In this document: in pieces, positions 43,052-51,086 of the stretch
Numbering within the stretch: position 1 is the first letter of the stretch
Layout of the letters: each line of letters begins with the position of its first letter
Assembly: GCF_005144415.1 (NCBI RefSeq)
Contig: NZ_SWJE01000008.1
Location: 434,001 to 498,000, forward strand
DNA: 64,000 nt
Source: Trinickia terrae
GTDB lineage: Bacteria; Pseudomonadota; Gammaproteobacteria; Burkholderiales; Burkholderiaceae
Direction of reading: 5' to 3'
Translations under genes and position numbers: made by a program
The notes under the pieces: generated by a model
What the model was told of the DNA's origin: nothing
The model's input: only the letters and a program-made list of their open reading frames with translations
Database searches by the model: none

Positions 43052-45379
43052 ATGGTAGTTACGACCGCTGTCATGCACGGCGGAAGTTGCTCGCCGTGTC
43101 CTGTGATTCAGGGGGGCGCTCCAGTAGAATATGAGGCTCATATTAGCTATGAGCACAATAAATTGGCGGCCGATTACCCTCTCCACACTCTTGGATGGAA
43201 AGCATTCCAAGATCTATGTCTTGCGGTCGCTCAAGAATGCCTGCAGCGTCCCATACAGCGATTTTTGCCTTCTCACGATGGAGGCCGGGATGGGGCATTC
43301 ATTGGAACTTGGGAAGATGATTCCGAGGTCGTATCATCAACGATACAATGTAAATTCACCTCGATCCCGAACAACAACCTAACACGGTCGCTTATAGCTG
43401 GTGAGCTAGAAAAGGTTCCGAAGCTTGCAGCGCGTGGATTGGCCCACGACTATATTCTAATCACGAACCATTCAGTTAGTGGTGTCGCGGAATCCGAAAT
43501 TGTGTCGGCATTCGAGTCTGCCGGCGCTAAGCGTTGTCGCGTGTTGGGGGGCGACTGGCTCATTAGCCAAATCCAGGAATCAGCACGTCTTCGGATGCTT
43601 GTTCCACGCTTATATGGGCTTGGGGATCTGGGTAATATTCTCGACGAGCGAGCATATGAGCAGGCCAAGATGATACTTAGTTCGCTAGGTGATGATCTTA
43701 AGAAACTGGTTGTCACAGATGCCCATCGACGCAGCGTCGAAGCGATCAGCCGTCATGGGTTTGTGCTGCTACTCGGTGCACCTGCTACTGGGAAATCGAC
43801 GATTGGCGCTAGCCTCGCTGTAGGTGCTGCGGATCTTTGGGGATGTCTCACGTTGAAACCGACATCTGCGATAGGACTTCAGGAGCGCATCAATCCGAGC
43901 GAGAAGCAGTTCTTCTGGATTGACGACGCGTGGGGGGCGACGCAGTACCAAAGGACGAACATAGATGCTTGGAATCAGGTGCTTCCACACATTGCGGCGG
44001 CAATTCAAAATGGCAGCAAGTTTCTCATTACTTCTCGCAGTTATATATGGGAGGCTGCAAAAAAGGATTTAAAAATGCAGGCATTTCCATTGCTTTCGCA
44101 TAGTAATGTAACGATAGAGGTTGAGCATTTGACCGCTGATGAGAGGGCTCAGATATTATATAACCATTTGAAGCTGGGCGATCAAACTCATCAGTTTCGA
44201 GCGGGCGTGAAGTGGTTTCTTCCAATGGTAGTTGAGCGGGAGGACTTTCTTCCGGAATCTGCGCGACGTCTTGGTAGTCAGCTCTTATCGAAGGGGGTTT
44301 CGATATCCGAGCAGGGGATACGAGATTTTTTCGCAAGACCAGCTGATTTCCTCTTTGAGACAGTTCGTAATCTTGCGCCTGCACACAAGGCAGCGCTTGC
44401 GTTGCTCTTCGTAAATCTCGGACGTATTTCATCACCCGTCAGTGAAACCCCGGAGCTATTGCTTGTTGAGAATGCGTTTGGAGTGACGACTCCTGAAGTT
44501 CGGAGCTCACTCTCGGAAATGAACGAGTCGATGGTCCTTCTGGCCCACGATGAGAAAGGAAGATATTGGCGCTATAAGCATCCAACTATCTTGGAAGCGA
44601 TAGCGAAACTGATTGCGCTCGATCCAGAACTCGTTGAGCTCTATTTGCGAGGGGCCAAGGCTGGGTCTTTGATCAGCGAAGTGGTCTGTCCTGGAGTTGA
44701 GCTTGCTGGTGCATTGGTTATTGTTCCACCCTTGCTCTATGATTTTCTAATTGAGAAGATTTCAAAGCTTTCTCTGCACCAACTCCGCTCCTTCGTTTCG
44801 CAGCGAGCCAACGCAGAGTTTGCATCCCGCTTAGTTGTTTCGCGTCCTGATCTAATTTCGACGGAAATCTATTTCTATAGCCCAATTTCAGAGGATCCTG
44901 ATAGTGATTTTATGATAAAAATGCACCAATTTGGTCTCCTCCCGAGCGAAATGAGTCGTGATTTTGGTGTGGTTATACGCGAAAAGGCAATTGAGGAAGC
45001 GGATCCAAGCCTGTTTACCTCTCTTGAGTTACGTGAGTTTATCGATCCGGAAGAGTTTGAGTCCATTAAAGACGAGATCAGGGACCGGGTGTTGAATGAA
45101 ATACAGAGCCATGTTAATCGAGTGCGTGATGAATGGGACGCAAGTAATGATCCTGGTTCTCATTTTGATGAGCTCGAGAGTGCAATCATTACCATTGTTG
45201 AGGAGATCTGCCCGGAAAGGAAGGAGGAAATTGTCGGAGAAATGCAATCGTGCATTTTTTGGGCCGTACAAGAGATGGAGGATGAATATCAGTCTCCGAA
45301 CGAAGAGGATGCTCCCATCTCGACAGAGGCACCATCGGATAGTGAATTTGGATTGATCTTTTCTGATATTGACGAGTAA
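43052..45379 (+). CDS. Mrr-like nuclease-STAND NTPase (candidate anti-phage protein)
   Basis: 775 residues if translation begins at 43052; the start is uncertain because no ribosome-binding site is clear and the recognisable domain begins near residue 43. Residues 43-180 form an Mrr/restriction-endonuclease-like fold with active-site pieces GGRDG (77-81) and QCK (99-101). A P-loop NTPase of STAND type (nSTAND3-like) follows, with Walker A GAPATGKST (242-250), Walker B FFWIDDAW (287-294), sensor-like KFLITSR (323-329) and a helical lid. Residues 430-560 look like winged-helix-type helices. The C-terminus is helical and acidic, with no known domain, and could be the sensor. The gene is AT-rich compared with both sides, which indicates transfer. 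Such fusions are probable abortive-infection effectors that cut DNA when a phage protein is sensed. Confidence 0.75.
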   Translation: MVVTTAVMHGGSCSPCPVIQGGAPVEYEAHISYEHNKLAADYPLHTLGWKAFQDLCLAVAQECLQRPIQRFLPSHDGGRDGAFIGTWEDDSEVVSSTIQCKFTSIPNNNLTRSLIAGELEKVPKLAARGLAHDYILITNHSVSGVAESEIVSAFESAGAKRCRVLGGDWLISQIQESARLRMLVPRLYGLGDLGNILDERAYEQAKMILSSLGDDLKKLVVTDAHRRSVEAISRHGFVLLLGAPATGKSTIGASLAVGAADLWGCLTLKPTSAIGLQERINPSEKQFFWIDDAWGATQYQRTNIDAWNQVLPHIAAAIQNGSKFLITSRSYIWEAAKKDLKMQAFPLLSHSNVTIEVEHLTADERAQILYNHLKLGDQTHQFRAGVKWFLPMVVEREDFLPESARRLGSQLLSKGVSISEQGIRDFFARPADFLFETVRNLAPAHKAALALLFVNLGRISSPVSETPELLLVENAFGVTTPEVRSSLSEMNESMVLLAHDEKGRYWRYKHPTILEAIAKLIALDPELVELYLRGAKAGSLISEVVCPGVELAGALVIVPPLLYDFLIEKISKLSLHQLRSFVSQRANAEFASRLVVSRPDLISTEIYFYSPISEDPDSDFMIKMHQFGLLPSEMSRDFGVVIREKAIEEADPSLFTSLELREFIDPEEFESIKDEIRDRVLNEIQSHVNRVRDEWDASNDPGSHFDELESAIITIVEEICPERKEEIVGEMQSCIFWAVQEMEDEYQSPNEEDAPISTEAPSDSEFGLIFSDIDE

Positions 45380-45510
45380 CGATGATGCGTAGGGCGCACC
45401 TAATTCCGTTTGGGAAAGTAATGTTCGTGTCGTCGAGTCGTACGGGTACTAAATTTTCCGAAGTCCGCAGTGTCAAACTGTGATGCAGCTCATCACGTAT
45501 GAGGTTCGTC

Positions 45511-46059
45511 ATGACACAGCGAGGATTGCAGCATGATGGCCTGTATATGCATCGATTCGGCGCATTGCGCTTCGCGTTCGTATGCGCGTTGCCCTTCGTC
45601 TTGAGCGCCTGCGCGCAGCCTTGGGAGCGCTTCCAGCCAGGCGCGCCGGAATCCACCGTAACCGCCGCGCTCGGCCAGCCCAAGGAAGTCTACGACCTCC
45701 CGAACGGCGGCAAGCGCTTCATGTGGCCAACGCAACCGATGGGCGAAACCACCGTCACCGCCGATATCGATGCGAGCGGCAAGGTCGTCAACGTCCGGCA
45801 AGTGCTGCAGCCATCCGAGTTCTATCGCGCGGTGCCGGACCAGTGGACGCGCGCCGACGTGCTCACCCATTTCGGCCGGCCCGAGGAGACCATGTACCTG
45901 CCGATGGTCAAGCGCGAAGTCTGGACCTACCGCTATGAGGAAGACAACACGTGGTACGAGCTCTTCCACTTCTATTTCGACGACGCCGGCGTGCTGCGCA
46001 AGACGCAGAAGAGCCCCGACCCGCTTCACGAGCACCTCGATAACGACAACATGAATTGA
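45511..46059 (+). CDS. Lipoprotein with two tandem BamE/SmpA-like domains
   Basis: 182 residues from the ATG at 45511, 6 nt after GAGG; an ATG at 45547 would give a shorter, more standard signal peptide. The lipobox is VLSAC. The mature part has two related segments: GAPESTVTAALGQPKEVYDL (near residue 45) and WTRADVLTHFGRPEETMYLP (near residue 113). Each is followed by a strand-rich stretch, like a duplicated BamE/OmlA fold. It is probably an outer-membrane-facing lipoprotein of unknown role. It is not the single-domain BamE of the Bam complex. Confidence 0.8.
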   Translation: MTQRGLQHDGLYMHRFGALRFAFVCALPFVLSACAQPWERFQPGAPESTVTAALGQPKEVYDLPNGGKRFMWPTQPMGETTVTADIDASGKVVNVRQVLQPSEFYRAVPDQWTRADVLTHFGRPEETMYLPMVKREVWTYRYEEDNTWYELFHFYFDDAGVLRKTQKSPDPLHEHLDNDNMN

Positions 46060-46094
46060 GCGGCGTCGGCGTCAGGCCGGAAAGCATTCCGGCG

Positions 46095-46856
46095 CTAGTG
46101 ATTGCTCGAACGGTCTCGATCTTCGTTCCCGCCGCGCACCTGTCCACCGCCGCGCTCGACGGGTGGAGCGGCCGGGCGAGGCGCAGCCTGCGGAGGCGGC
46201 GCATGCGCATACCCTTGCTGCGGCTGCTGAGGCGCATGGCCGTAGTCGGGCCGGGGCTGCGATTGCTGCTGAGGCGGCGCGTGCGCCATGCCCGGCGGTT
46301 CCTGCGGCGGCGCATGCGCAGTGCCTTGCGGCTGCTGGGGCGGTTCGTGGACGGTTCCCTGAGGCTGCGGCGGGCCACCGCGAATAACCGGCCTCGGATT
46401 CACCGTCGGCCCGCCGCCACCCCCCTGCGGTGGTCCGCCACGCGGCGGCGGATGATGCGACCAGCGATCCCGGTCGTGATACCACGGCCGGTCGCGGTAG
46501 TAGTGATCCCAATAGTTGCCGAACGAGAAGACCACAATGGGCACCCCGAACTGCGCGCCGTAAGTGATGATCGGCTCTTGCGAGCCGTCATACGGATAGC
46601 TCAGATATCCGCCGTAGACCCACCCGCGCAGACCGGGCGCCGCGACGTCGCACCAGCTGTAATCGGCCACGCAGCCCAGCACCTCGAGCTCCTGCCCCGG
46701 CGGCAATTGCGCGACGACTGGGTAGTCCGAAGCCGGTCCGGCGTAGACATCCACCGGCGCGCTCGTATATGCCTCGGACTGCGCGAACGCCGTGCCCGCG
46801 AGCGGCATCAGGCAGACGCTTGCGGCAACGGCCCGAATGAGAGTTTTCTTGTGCAT
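46095..46856 (-). CDS. Secreted SH3-domain protein with Pro/Gln-rich tail
   Basis: 253 residues. The signal peptide ends near GTAFAQSE. A bacterial SH3 domain follows (APVDVYAGPASDYPVVAQLP and WCDVAAPGLRGWVYGGYLSY). A Trp/Tyr/Asp-rich linker (NYWDHYYRDRPWYHDRDRW) is followed by a low-complexity tail from about residue 135, rich in repeated APPQ/QPQG units. SH3 domains of this type bind cell-wall peptides. The tail varies in unit number among relatives of such proteins, by slippage. Confidence 0.87.
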   Translation of the reverse strand: MHKKTLIRAVAASVCLMPLAGTAFAQSEAYTSAPVDVYAGPASDYPVVAQLPPGQELEVLGCVADYSWCDVAAPGLRGWVYGGYLSYPYDGSQEPIITYGAQFGVPIVVFSFGNYWDHYYRDRPWYHDRDRWSHHPPPRGGPPQGGGGGPTVNPRPVIRGGPPQPQGTVHEPPQQPQGTAHAPPQEPPGMAHAPPQQQSQPRPDYGHAPQQPQQGYAHAPPPQAAPRPAAPPVERGGGQVRGGNEDRDRSSNH

Positions 46857-47045
46857 GACGCCTCCCTGAAAGACGGCTGCCTGTACGTTTTACGTGTTCT
46901 TGAAAGGTTCCGCGCAAGGCCGGCAATCTCGACCGCGGCCCACATTCCTTTGACATCCATGGTAGCGCTCGAATTGCATGCTACCGGCGGCGCGATTACG
47001 GTTTGTCAATTTTCTTACCGCCCAGCAATCTTCATGCTTCGCCCG

Positions 47046-47936
47046 TTACGCTTCGAGCTGCTCGAACAGCCAGTCCTGGAAGCTGCGCAGCTTAGGTAAG
47101 TCCGCGCGCGATTTGAGCAGGTTCAGCGTGTAGCCGTGGACCTTGAGCCCTGCCATCCCCAGCGGCGCCACGAGCCGCCCCGTCTCCAGCTCGCGTTGCA
47201 CGAGCAGCAGGCTTTCCAGACACACCCCCAGCCCATCCACCGCCGCGCTGATCGACATGAACGAGCGGTCGAAGCGCGGCCCGCGCGTGATGTCGAGGCG
47301 CGTCTTGCGATCCAGGCGCATCCAGTCGCGCCATCCGACGAGGCAGCTTTCGCTGTGGATCAGCGTGTGGTGCTGCAAGTCGGCGGTGGCGCGAATCGGG
47401 TGCTCGCCGTTCACAAGCTGCGGCGCACATAGCGGCACGATGGTCTCCGGCGGCAGCTCCAGCACGATCGTGCCGACCGGCTGGAGCTTGCGCGCGCCGT
47501 AGCGGATGTCGACGTCGACGGCGTCGGCCGTCAGGTCGGCTGGTGTCGACGACGCGTTCAGGCGCACGTCGATGTCGGGATTGAGCGCGGAGAAGCGCGC
47601 GAGCCGCGGCATCAGCCATTGCGTCGCGAAGCTCGGGGTTGCATGCACGGTGAGGATGTCGCTCTTCGCGGCACGGCCGATATGGCGCGTCGCCGCATCG
47701 ATGCGCGCGAACGCGGCGGCGATTTCCTCTGCGTATTGGCGTCCGGAGTCGGTCAGCACGACCGCGCGGTGCACGCGATGAAAGAGCCGCACGCTCAATT
47801 GCTCTTCGAGCAGCTTGACCTGGTGGCTGATCGCGGAAGGCGTGACGAACAGCTCGTCCGCGGCAAGCGCGAACGACGAGAGCCGCGCCGCCGCCTCGAA
47901 TGCCTGGATCGACTTGAGGGTAATCCGATTGTGCAT
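47046..47936 (-). CDS. LysR-family regulator (GcvA-like) divergent from TK operon
   Basis: 296 residues from the ATG at 47936 (MHNRITLKSIQAFEAAARLS); a GTG-initiated longer form to 47975 is possible. The winged helix includes FALAADELFVTPSAISHQVK, a GcvA-type sequence, and a LysR effector domain follows. It is divergent from the transketolase operon beginning at 48154 and is its probable regulator. Confidence 0.88.
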   Translation of the reverse strand: MHNRITLKSIQAFEAAARLSSFALAADELFVTPSAISHQVKLLEEQLSVRLFHRVHRAVVLTDSGRQYAEEIAAAFARIDAATRHIGRAAKSDILTVHATPSFATQWLMPRLARFSALNPDIDVRLNASSTPADLTADAVDVDIRYGARKLQPVGTIVLELPPETIVPLCAPQLVNGEHPIRATADLQHHTLIHSESCLVGWRDWMRLDRKTRLDITRGPRFDRSFMSISAAVDGLGVCLESLLLVQRELETGRLVAPLGMAGLKVHGYTLNLLKSRADLPKLRSFQDWLFEQLEA

Positions 47937-48153
47937 CACAGCATTCCGATGAATTGAATTCAGCGATGCGGCCACTTTAATTCGTTTGAGCGCGAAACCT
48001 CAAGGCCCTACGCTATTCACAACTCGCTGCAGCCTGGTTCGAAGCCTTTTAAGCAGCGCCGAGAGAGACGAACGGAGCGCGTCCGTCGTTTCATTCGCAA
48101 ATGGAGACTGGCCCGCACGCCACAAAGCGCACGGGCCTCACAAGGAGACTACG

Positions 48154-49008
48154 GTGACTATGAGCGAAGCCGTGCGGACGGCCCCGTCCGTGCAACTCGC
48201 GGAGCGCGCCTACCGCATCCGCCGCAATGCGCTGTTGATGGGCGAAGTGCAAGGGCAGGGCTACATCGGTCAGGCGCTGGACATCGCCGACGTGCTGGCC
48301 GTCGCCTATTTTCATGCGATGACATACCGGCCCGGCGATCCCGACTGGGAAGGCCGCGACCGTTTCCTGCTGTCCAACGGCCACTACGCGATTGCGCTTT
48401 ACGCCGCGCTGATCGAAGCGGGCATCGTCCCCCAGGAAGAGCTGGAGACCTACGGCAGCGACGACAGCCGCCTGCCGATGTCCGGCATGGCGAGCTATAC
48501 GCCCGGCATGGAGATGTCCGGCGGCTCGCTCGGCCAGGGCCTCACGATCGCCGTAGGCCGCTGCCTCGGCCTCAAGCGCAAGGGCTCGGGCTCGTTCGTC
48601 TACACCTTGTTCTCCGATGGCGAGCTCGACGAAGGCGCGGTGTGGGAAGCGATCATGTCCGCCGCGCACTGGAAGCTCGACAACCTGATCGGGATCGTCG
48701 ACGTCAACAACCAGCAGGCCGACGGCCCTTCGACGCAGATCATGGCGTTCGAGCCGCTCGTCGAGAAGCTCGAAGCGTTCGGCTGGTTCGTGCAGCGCGT
48801 GAACGGCAACGATCTCGCTGCAGTCGTCGCGGCCTTCGACGCCGCGCGCAACCATCGCGCGCCGCAGCCGCGGATGATCGTCTGCGATACGAAGATGGGC
48901 TGCGGCGTGCCGTTCCTCGAAGCGCGCGAGAAGAACCACTTCATCCGTGTCGACGCGCACGAATGGCAACTCGCGCTGCAAGCGCTCGAAGACGGGAGGA
49001 AAAAATGA
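48154..49008 (+). CDS. Split transketolase, N-terminal (TPP) subunit
   Basis: 284 residues from the GTG at 48154, 6 nt after AAGGAG; an ATG two codons later is the alternative. It corresponds to the first third of a full transketolase. It has RDRFLLSNGHYAIALYAALI, MSGGSLGQGLTIAVGRCLGL and LFSDGELDEGAVWEAIMSAA, the TPP/Mg motif with Ser in place of the first Gly of GDG. Its partner at 49136 supplies the pyrimidine-binding domain. The pair should move a two-carbon ketol unit between sugars. It is the first gene of a seven-gene transport and catabolism cluster. Confidence 0.9.
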   Translation: MTMSEAVRTAPSVQLAERAYRIRRNALLMGEVQGQGYIGQALDIADVLAVAYFHAMTYRPGDPDWEGRDRFLLSNGHYAIALYAALIEAGIVPQEELETYGSDDSRLPMSGMASYTPGMEMSGGSLGQGLTIAVGRCLGLKRKGSGSFVYTLFSDGELDEGAVWEAIMSAAHWKLDNLIGIVDVNNQQADGPSTQIMAFEPLVEKLEAFGWFVQRVNGNDLAAVVAAFDAARNHRAPQPRMIVCDTKMGCGVPFLEAREKNHFIRVDAHEWQLALQALEDGRKK

Positions 49009-49012
49009 ACGA

Positions 49013-49135
49013 CCCCCACGCTCACTATCGTTCGCTGTCGACCGGAGTTGGCGCTTCAGCGCTTACTCCGGTCCCATGCAACGCTCCCCCCAAGGGGGCG
49101 GATGCCTCCCTTGGGGCGGCCCGGCGGGAGGCATC
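49013..49135 (+). repeat. Structured intergenic repeat, copy B
   Basis: This 123-bp element begins 4 bp after the split-transketolase N gene stop. It has CCCCCACGCTCACT, a 32-nt palindrome at 49041-49072, a CCCCC/GGGGG hairpin near 49086-49098, then GATGCCTCCC - loop TTGGGGCGGCCCGGC - GGGAGGCATC (49101-49135). The right arm touches the ATG of the C-subunit gene at 49136 and contains its only ribosome-binding site. Copy A at 32170-32290 shares the loop, the order and 14-nt flank but has different stem bases. Confidence 0.8.
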
Positions 49136-50137
49136 ATGAGCCAGGCCACCGCACAGAAGCCGCGCCTGAAGACGTCGGCGATGATTGCGTCGATCGCGGG
49201 CGAAGGGCAGGCCACGCGTTCCGCGCCGTTCGGGCATGCGCTCGTCGAGCTGGCGAAGCAGCGTGCAGAAGTCGTCGGCATGACGGCCGATCTCGGCAAA
49301 TACACCGACTTGCACATCTTCGCGAAGGCCTTTCCCGAGCGCTACTACCAGATGGGCATGGCCGAGCAGCTGCTGATGGGCGCGGCAGCCGGGATGGCCC
49401 ACGAGGGCGCGCAGCCGTTCGTCACGACCTACGCCGTGTTCGCCTCGCGCCGCGCCTACGACTTCATCCATCAGACGATCGCCGAGGACAACCTGGACGT
49501 GAAGATCGTCTGCGCGCTGCCTGGCCTCACGACCGGCTACGGTCCGAGCCATCAGGCCGCCGAGGACCTTGCGCTGTTCCGCGCGATGCCTAACCTCACG
49601 GTGATCGATCCGTGCGATGCGCACGAGATCGAGCAGATCGTGCCGGCCATCGCCGACCATCGCGGCCCCGTCTATATGCGCTTGCTGCGCGGCAACGTTC
49701 CGCTCGTGCTCGATCAATACGGCTACCGCTTCGAGCTCGGCCGCGCCAAGCTGCTGCGCGACGGCGCCGAGGTGCTGATCATCTCGACGGGGATCATGAC
49801 GATGCGCGCGCTCGACGTGGCGAAGGAACTCGAGCAGGACCGCGTGGACGTGGCCGTGCTGCACGTGCCGACGATCAAGCCGCTCGATACGGTGACGATC
49901 CTGCGCGAAGCGCGGCGTTCGGGCCGTCTCGTCGTGGTGGCGGAGAACCACACGACGATCGGCGGCCTGGGCGAAGCCGTCGCCACCACGCTGCTGTCCT
50001 CGGGCGTGACGCCGCCGTTCCGCCAGATCGCGCTGCCCGACGCGTTCCTCGACGCCGGCGCGCTGCCGACGCTGCACGACCGCTACGGCATCTCCACCAA
50101 CGCGATGGTCGACACGATCAAGGGCTGGCTCAGCTGA
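49136..50137 (+). CDS. Split transketolase, C-terminal subunit
   Basis: 333 residues, with the ribosome-binding site GGGAGG inside the right arm of repeat copy B. It contains the pyrimidine-binding and C-terminal domains. The catalytic Glu is in QMGMAEQLLMGAAAGMAHEG (near residue 80), followed by LTTGYGPSHQAAEDLALFRA and a STGIMTMRALDVAKEL nucleotide-like third domain. This subunit design is also seen in apulose-4-phosphate and other specialised transketolases. It assembles with the 48154 product. Confidence 0.9.
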   Translation: MSQATAQKPRLKTSAMIASIAGEGQATRSAPFGHALVELAKQRAEVVGMTADLGKYTDLHIFAKAFPERYYQMGMAEQLLMGAAAGMAHEGAQPFVTTYAVFASRRAYDFIHQTIAEDNLDVKIVCALPGLTTGYGPSHQAAEDLALFRAMPNLTVIDPCDAHEIEQIVPAIADHRGPVYMRLLRGNVPLVLDQYGYRFELGRAKLLRDGAEVLIISTGIMTMRALDVAKELEQDRVDVAVLHVPTIKPLDTVTILREARRSGRLVVVAENHTTIGGLGEAVATTLLSSGVTPPFRQIALPDAFLDAGALPTLHDRYGISTNAMVDTIKGWLS

Positions 50138-50209
50138 GCCAGCACCGCAAGACCACTGAACGACACAATGCTCGACGCCTTCATGGCGTCCCTATCAGGA
50201 GAACTCATC

Positions 50210-50974
50210 ATGTCAGAGTCGACACTTCTCGCCGGCAAGGTCGCCGTCATCTCGGGCGCCGCCTCGCCGCGCGGAATCGGCATGGCGACGGCGCGCATGT
50301 TCGCCGCGCACGGCGCGACGGTCGCGATCCTCGATCTCGACGAGCGCGCGGCCGCCGAGGCCGCGGCCTCGATCGGCCCGGCTCATCGCGGCTATGCCTG
50401 CAACGTGACAGACCGCCAGGCGTGCTACGCGGCGGCCGAGCGGATCGTCGCCGACCTCGGCAGGATCGACGTGCTGATCAACAACGCCGGCATCACGCAG
50501 CCGGCCAAGCTGCTCGACATCGATCCGGAAAGCTGGGACCGCATTCTCGACGTGAACCTGCGCGGCGTGCTGTATCTCTCGCAGGCGGTGGTGCCGCAGA
50601 TGAAGAAGCAGGGCAAGGGGTCGATCGGCTGCATGTCGTCGGTGTCGGCGCAGCGCGGCGGCGGCATTCTCGGCGGGCCGCATTACTCGGCGGCGAAGGC
50701 GGGTGTGCTCGGGCTCGCGAAGGCGATGGCGCGCGAGCTCGGCGTCGACGGCATCCGCGTGAACTGCGTGACGCCCGGCCTGATCCAGACCGACATCAAC
50801 GCCGGCAAGATCAGCGATGACAAGCGCGGCGAGATCCTGGCCGGCATTCCGCTGAACCGTCTCGGCGTGCCCGACGACGTGGCCGGCGCGTTCCTGTTCC
50901 TCGCGTCCGACATTTCGTCGTACATCACGGGCGCGGTGATCGACGTGAACGGCGGGATGCTGATCCACGGATGA
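50210..50974 (+). CDS. Short-chain dehydrogenase/reductase
   Basis: 254 residues from the ATG at 50210, after AGGAG. It is a classical SDR: NAD(P)-binding SGAASPRGIGMATARMF (residues 14-30), LINNAG, and catalytic Ser in CMSSVSAQRGG with Tyr-Lys in HYSAAKAG. The IDVNGGMLIHG C-terminus is standard. It probably oxidises or reduces a sugar or polyol carbonyl in the transketolase operon. Specificity is not readable. Confidence 0.92.
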   Translation: MSESTLLAGKVAVISGAASPRGIGMATARMFAAHGATVAILDLDERAAAEAAASIGPAHRGYACNVTDRQACYAAAERIVADLGRIDVLINNAGITQPAKLLDIDPESWDRILDVNLRGVLYLSQAVVPQMKKQGKGSIGCMSSVSAQRGGGILGGPHYSAAKAGVLGLAKAMARELGVDGIRVNCVTPGLIQTDINAGKISDDKRGEILAGIPLNRLGVPDDVAGAFLFLASDISSYITGAVIDVNGGMLIHG

Positions 50975-51086
50975 ACCGTGGACGCTCGAAGGGCGAGTTG
51001 GAGGAGACGCACGCCTCGCCTGCATGACGGATTCGAATCACACTACACACGAAAAACAATGAAAACCCATCTTGGAGGAGCACATC

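Noticed and set aside
42990-45500. Direct repeat TTCGTGTC flanking the nuclease-STAND gene as an insertion footprint
   Set aside because: Only eight matching bases, no integrase or tRNA nearby; chance cannot be excluded.
48154-50137. Split transketolase as a frameshifted single gene
   Set aside because: The two parts are separated by a complete intergenic repeat, each has its own start and ribosome-binding site, and two-subunit transketolases are a known arrangement.
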